Of a stretch of DNA of 64,000 nucleotides, positions 61,627-64,000 are shown in pieces (position 1 is the first letter of the stretch; each line of letters starts with the position of its first letter). Source of the stretch: Pyramidobacter sp. C12-8 (lineage in GTDB: Bacteria > Synergistota > Synergistia > Synergistales > Dethiosulfovibrionaceae); NCBI RefSeq assembly GCF_002007215.1, contig NZ_MUHX01000005.1, positions 62,001 through 126,000 of the forward strand, read 5' to 3'. A model generated the notes under the pieces. The model had not been told where the DNA came from and searched no databases. It worked only from the letters and a program-made list of their open reading frames with translations. Both the position numbers and the translations under genes were made by a program.

Positions 61627-62736
61627 ATGAAAATCGGCTTTCTCGTCAATCCCGTGGCGGGAATGGGCGGTTCCGTGGCGCTGAAGGGCACCGACGGGGC
61701 GGAAACGCTCCGCCGCGCCCGCTCCCTCGGCGCCGTGCCCCGTGCCGCGGGGCGCATGGCGCAGGCGCTCGACGCCGCGCTGCCGCTGCCTGAGTGCGTT
61801 GAGTTTCTCGCCTGCGGCGGCGAAATGGGAGAAGCGCTTTTGAAAGAACGGCGGCTTTCGTACGAGACCGTGTACCGTCCGGCAGGCGAAACCGGGGCCG
61901 CCGACACGCGCGCGGCCGTTGAGGCCATGGTCGCCGCCGGAGCGGAACTGATCTTCTTCGCCGGCGGCGACGGCACGGCCCGCGACGTCTGCGCGGCGAC
62001 GGAAGGCGCGGACATCCCCGTGATCGGCGTACCGGCGGGCGTGAAGATCCATTCGGCGGTCTACGGCGTCACGCCGGTGCGCGCCGGGCAGCTGTTGCGC
62101 AAATTTGCCTCCGGCGGCGTGAAGGAGCTGGGCGACGCCGAGGTGATGGACATCGACGAAGACGCTTTCCGCCGCGGCACGGTCAACGCTCGCCTTTACG
62201 GCTACCTGAAAGTGCCGCTGGACCGCGGCTGCCTGCAGGACCGCAAATCAGGCGGCGCGAACCCCGACGCCTACGACCGCTCGGCCATCGCCGCCTGGGC
62301 GGCGGAGCACATGGCCCCCGGGCGTCTGTATCTGATCGGTTCGGGCACCACCACCCAGGCTATCATGGACGAGCTGAAGCTCCCCGGCACGCTGCTGGGC
62401 GTCGACGCCGTCAAAGACCGCCGCCTCGTCGCCGCCGACCTGACGGAGCGCCAGCTCCTCGACCTGGTCGAACCGGGCAACACCACGCTGATCGTCACCG
62501 TCATCGGCGGCCAGGGGCACATCTTCGGCCGCGGCAACCAGCAGCTCAGCCCCGCCGTGTTGCGCCGCGTCGGCGTGGAGAACGTGACGGTCGTCGCCAC
62601 GCCGGCCAAACTGATCGGCCTGTTCCCCAAGCCCCTGCTCGTGGACACCGGCGACCCCGAACTCGACCGCCGGTTCGCCGGCTACGCCGCCGTGGTGACC
62701 GGCTACGACCGCCGCCAGATGTGCCGCGTGGAGTGA
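61627..62736 (+). CDS. ATP-NAD kinase/AcoX-family protein
   Basis: A 369-residue member of the NAD-kinase-like superfamily. FFAGGDGTARDVCAA carries the GGDGT nucleotide motif near residue 118; MKIGFLVNPVAGMGGSVALKGTDG and VIGVPAGVKIHSAVYG are also typical, and the C-terminus VVATPAKLIGLFPKPLLVDTGD resembles AcoX of acetoin operons. It is longer than housekeeping NAD kinases. The gene begins directly at the end of the PLP enzyme gene and so is translationally coupled. It could phosphorylate a cofactor or small molecule; activity unproven even for AcoX. Confidence 0.85.
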   Translation: MKIGFLVNPVAGMGGSVALKGTDGAETLRRARSLGAVPRAAGRMAQALDAALPLPECVEFLACGGEMGEALLKERRLSYETVYRPAGETGAADTRAAVEAMVAAGAELIFFAGGDGTARDVCAATEGADIPVIGVPAGVKIHSAVYGVTPVRAGQLLRKFASGGVKELGDAEVMDIDEDAFRRGTVNARLYGYLKVPLDRGCLQDRKSGGANPDAYDRSAIAAWAAEHMAPGRLYLIGSGTTTQAIMDELKLPGTLLGVDAVKDRRLVAADLTERQLLDLVEPGNTTLIVTVIGGQGHIFGRGNQQLSPAVLRRVGVENVTVVATPAKLIGLFPKPLLVDTGDPELDRRFAGYAAVVTGYDRRQMCRVE

Positions 62737-62772
62737 AGAAGCGTTCCCGACGTTTGGCCGTAGAATAAAAAA

Positions 62773-62793
62773 GTTCGGGCGAAGCGCCCGAAC
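62773..62793. repeat. Hairpin GTTCGGGC-GAAGC-GCCCGAAC between kinase-like gene and dehydrogenase 2
   Basis: An 8-9-bp stem with a short loop lies 36 bp after the kinase-like stop. The A-run is on its 5' side on the plus strand, so it would be a weak terminator for plus transcripts; it may only modulate read-through into the next gene. Confidence 0.5.
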
Positions 62794-62820
62794 GGGAACA
62801 TTCTTTGAGGAGGTCTTTTT

Positions 62821-63576
62821 ATGGCACGTTATGAAGAACTCAAAGGCAAGCGCGTGATGATCACCGGCGCGGCCAGCGGCATCGGACTGGCGACGGCCTG
62901 CCGTTTCGCCGCGGAAGGCGCGAAGGTTTTCATCGTCGATTACAACAAAAAAGCCCTCGAGGCGACGCAGAAGGAACGTCCCGAGTTCGCCGGATTTTCC
63001 GCGGCCGACGTCTCCGACGAGGAGAACGTCAAAGCGGCTTTTGCGGAGATGGATCGCCTGCTGGGCGGCATCGACGTGCTGATTTCCAACGCCGGTATTT
63101 CTATTCGCAGCGACGCGCTGGATATCCCTTACGCGCAATGGAAAAAGGTGATGGACATCAACTTGGGCGGCATGTTCCTTTGCGCCAAAGAAGCCGGCAG
63201 GCGCATGAAAGCCCAGGGCGGCGGCGTGATCCTCATGACCGCCTCCAGCAACGGCACCGAAGGCCACCGCTGGTACGCCGATTACAACGCTTCCAAGGCC
63301 GGCGTGATCCTGCTCACCAAGACGCTGGCGCTCGAACTGGCTCCCGTCGTGCGCGTCAACTGCGTGTGTCCCGGCTACGTGCTCACGCCTATGCAGCGCG
63401 CCGAATACACCGACGAGATGCTGACCAAGGTCAACGAAGGCATTCCCATGAAGCGCCACGCCGCGCCCGAGGAGATCGGCGCGCTCTACGCCTTCCTCGC
63501 CAGCGACGATGCCCAATACATCACCGGCGCCGACATCCGCATCGACGGCGGCGAGACGGCAGGGCTGTATTCGTAA
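62821..63576 (+). CDS. Short-chain dehydrogenase/reductase 2
   Basis: A 251-residue NAD(P)-dependent oxidoreductase. TGAASGIGLAT near residue 15-25 binds the cofactor, with Asp in FIVDYNKKA suggesting NAD(H). ISNAGISIRSD, MTASSNGTEGH with the catalytic Ser, and YNASKAGV (Tyr-x-x-x-Lys) follow. It differs from dehydrogenase 1 and has its own ribosome site GAGGAGG about 6 nt before the ATG. It is 84 bp after the kinase-like gene beyond a hairpin and ends at the strong terminator. It probably belongs to the same pathway. Confidence 0.9.
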   Translation: MARYEELKGKRVMITGAASGIGLATACRFAAEGAKVFIVDYNKKALEATQKERPEFAGFSAADVSDEENVKAAFAEMDRLLGGIDVLISNAGISIRSDALDIPYAQWKKVMDINLGGMFLCAKEAGRRMKAQGGGVILMTASSNGTEGHRWYADYNASKAGVILLTKTLALELAPVVRVNCVCPGYVLTPMQRAEYTDEMLTKVNEGIPMKRHAAPEEIGALYAFLASDDAQYITGADIRIDGGETAGLYS

Positions 63577-63593
63577 GATAATATTCGCGTGGT

Positions 63594-63649
63594 TAAGAAC
63601 AATAAACGTCCTTCCCGTTTTTTCACGGGAAGGACGTTTATTGTTCTTA
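63594..63649. terminator. Bidirectional terminator, 25-bp stem
   Basis: TAAGAACAATAAACGTCCTTCCCGT (63594-63618; first 20 bases TAAGAACAATAAACGTCCTT) pairs exactly with 63625-63649, loop TTTTTC. It includes the stop codon of the SecB-like gene on the minus strand and closes the plus-strand operon. Confidence 0.9.
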
Positions 63650-64000
63650 GTCGTTTGCTGAGGGCTGCTCCATGGGCTTCATCTGCGAAGGATCCATGGG
63701 CGGCAGGATGACGGGCGTGGGCAGGTTGGCCAGCGACACGAGCTGGCTGATCATGGCGCGCACATAGGGCAGCAGCATGGTCATGCCGTTGTCCTTGAGG
63801 ATCGCCTCGCGGTCGGCGCCTTCGGCGTCGATGAAGAACACGCCGGTAACGTCGGCGATGATCTCGAATGGATAGTTGTTGTTCTCGGCGTCGTCGAACA
63901 CGGTGACGCGGATGTTGAGGAACGTCGGCTCCTTGGGCGTGGCGCTCATGCGCACGCGCTGATCCAGTTTGATGGAAAGGGGGAGGTTCTCGTCCTTCTT
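63647..64000 (-). CDS. secB: SecB-like protein-export chaperone (5' end beyond window)
   Basis: The last 117 residues of a protein whose start lies beyond the right edge. NNYPFEIIADVTGVFFIDAEG and NGMTMLLPYVRAMISQLVSLANLPTPVILPPMDP match the SecB C-terminal half (beta-strand, then the helix with LPYVR and the PP-containing tail). The tail MKPMEQPSAND is longer and lacks the zinc-contact basic end of E. coli SecB. SecB tetramers hold unfolded export proteins for SecA. Some SecB-like proteins instead serve toxin-antitoxin systems; the upstream neighbour, not visible, would help decide. Confidence 0.8.
   Translation of the reverse strand, partial: KKDENLPLSIKLDQRVRMSATPKEPTFLNIRVTVFDDAENNNYPFEIIADVTGVFFIDAEGADREAILKDNGMTMLLPYVRAMISQLVSLANLPTPVILPPMDPSQMKPMEQPSAND

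Noticed and set aside
62773-62793. Terminator after the kinase-like gene
   Set aside because: The run of A/T is on the wrong side for plus-strand termination; kept only as a hairpin.
1-64000. tRNA, rRNA genes or CRISPR arrays
   Set aside because: No cloverleaf with a GTTCRA-type T arm, no rRNA sequence and no regularly spaced direct repeats were noticed on either strand.

Overview
The window is G+C-rich, densely coded DNA from a strictly anaerobic, amino-acid- and peptide-fermenting bacterium. An oxygen-independent ribonucleotide reductase, a cobalamin-dependent methylmalonyl-CoA mutase with a CoA-transferase, glycine-reductase-type and glycine-dehydrogenase-type proteins, a selenocysteine codon, and many importers for peptides, carboxylates and amino-acid derivatives together suggest a member of the Synergistota (Pyramidobacter or Jonquetella-like). 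That placement is inference; no rRNA, tRNA or phylogenetic marker is present in full.

Layout. 1-3.7 kb: a metal-type ABC importer (ATPase, fused permease, binding protein). 3.9-7.7 kb: exported flavodoxin, FliB-like methylase, exported double cupin, DsbA/FrnE-like protein. 7.9-18.4 kb: the most unusual region. It holds two paralogous alpha/beta hydrolases, each beside a GntR regulator; a GrdB-like protein with an in-frame UGA at its selenocysteine position; a GrdE-like partner that appears to lack the pyruvoyl-forming cysteine; a truncated GrdB paralogue with Cys in place of Sec, coupled to a frameshifted TetR gene; and a divergent lactate-permease-family transporter. No GrdA, GrdC or GrdD gene is in view. 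18.7-21.8 kb: nrdD-nrdG behind a likely NrdR box pair. 21.9-29.9 kb: propionate/succinate module (CoA-transferase; mutA-mutB-meaB), each unit led by its own cobalamin riboswitch. 30-33.5 kb: exported small protein, a serine hydrolase broken at an A7 tract, MATE exporter. 33.8-41.4 kb: peptide ABC operon (dppBCDF, a membrane protein, two tandem binding proteins). 41.8-46 kb: N-acyl-D-amino-acid deacylase, flavin-reductase-like protein, ParA with a winged-helix partner.

46.4-57.2 kb is a block of visibly lower G+C with A/T-richer codon use, probably acquired. It encodes an IclR regulator, two hydantoinase/allantoinase-like amidohydrolases, a hydantoin-racemase-family protein, a DctPQM TRAP importer, an N-carbamoyl-amino-acid hydrolase, a 35-residue membrane protein and a sodium:solute symporter, forming a complete uptake, racemisation, ring-opening and decarbamoylation route for cyclic ureides. 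57.8-63.6 kb returns to high G+C with a cluster of two short-chain dehydrogenases, a divergent glycine-dehydrogenase-like PLP pair and an NAD-kinase/AcoX-like protein. The right edge holds the end of a SecB-like chaperone gene.

Metabolic reading: peptides, D-amino-acid derivatives and hydantoins are imported and opened to amino acids, which are fermented; the mutase and CoA-transferase link succinyl-CoA and propionyl-CoA. Several transcription units end in near-perfect palindromes, and hairpins sit directly downstream of some binding-protein genes, consistent with higher expression of the binding protein than of the membrane parts.
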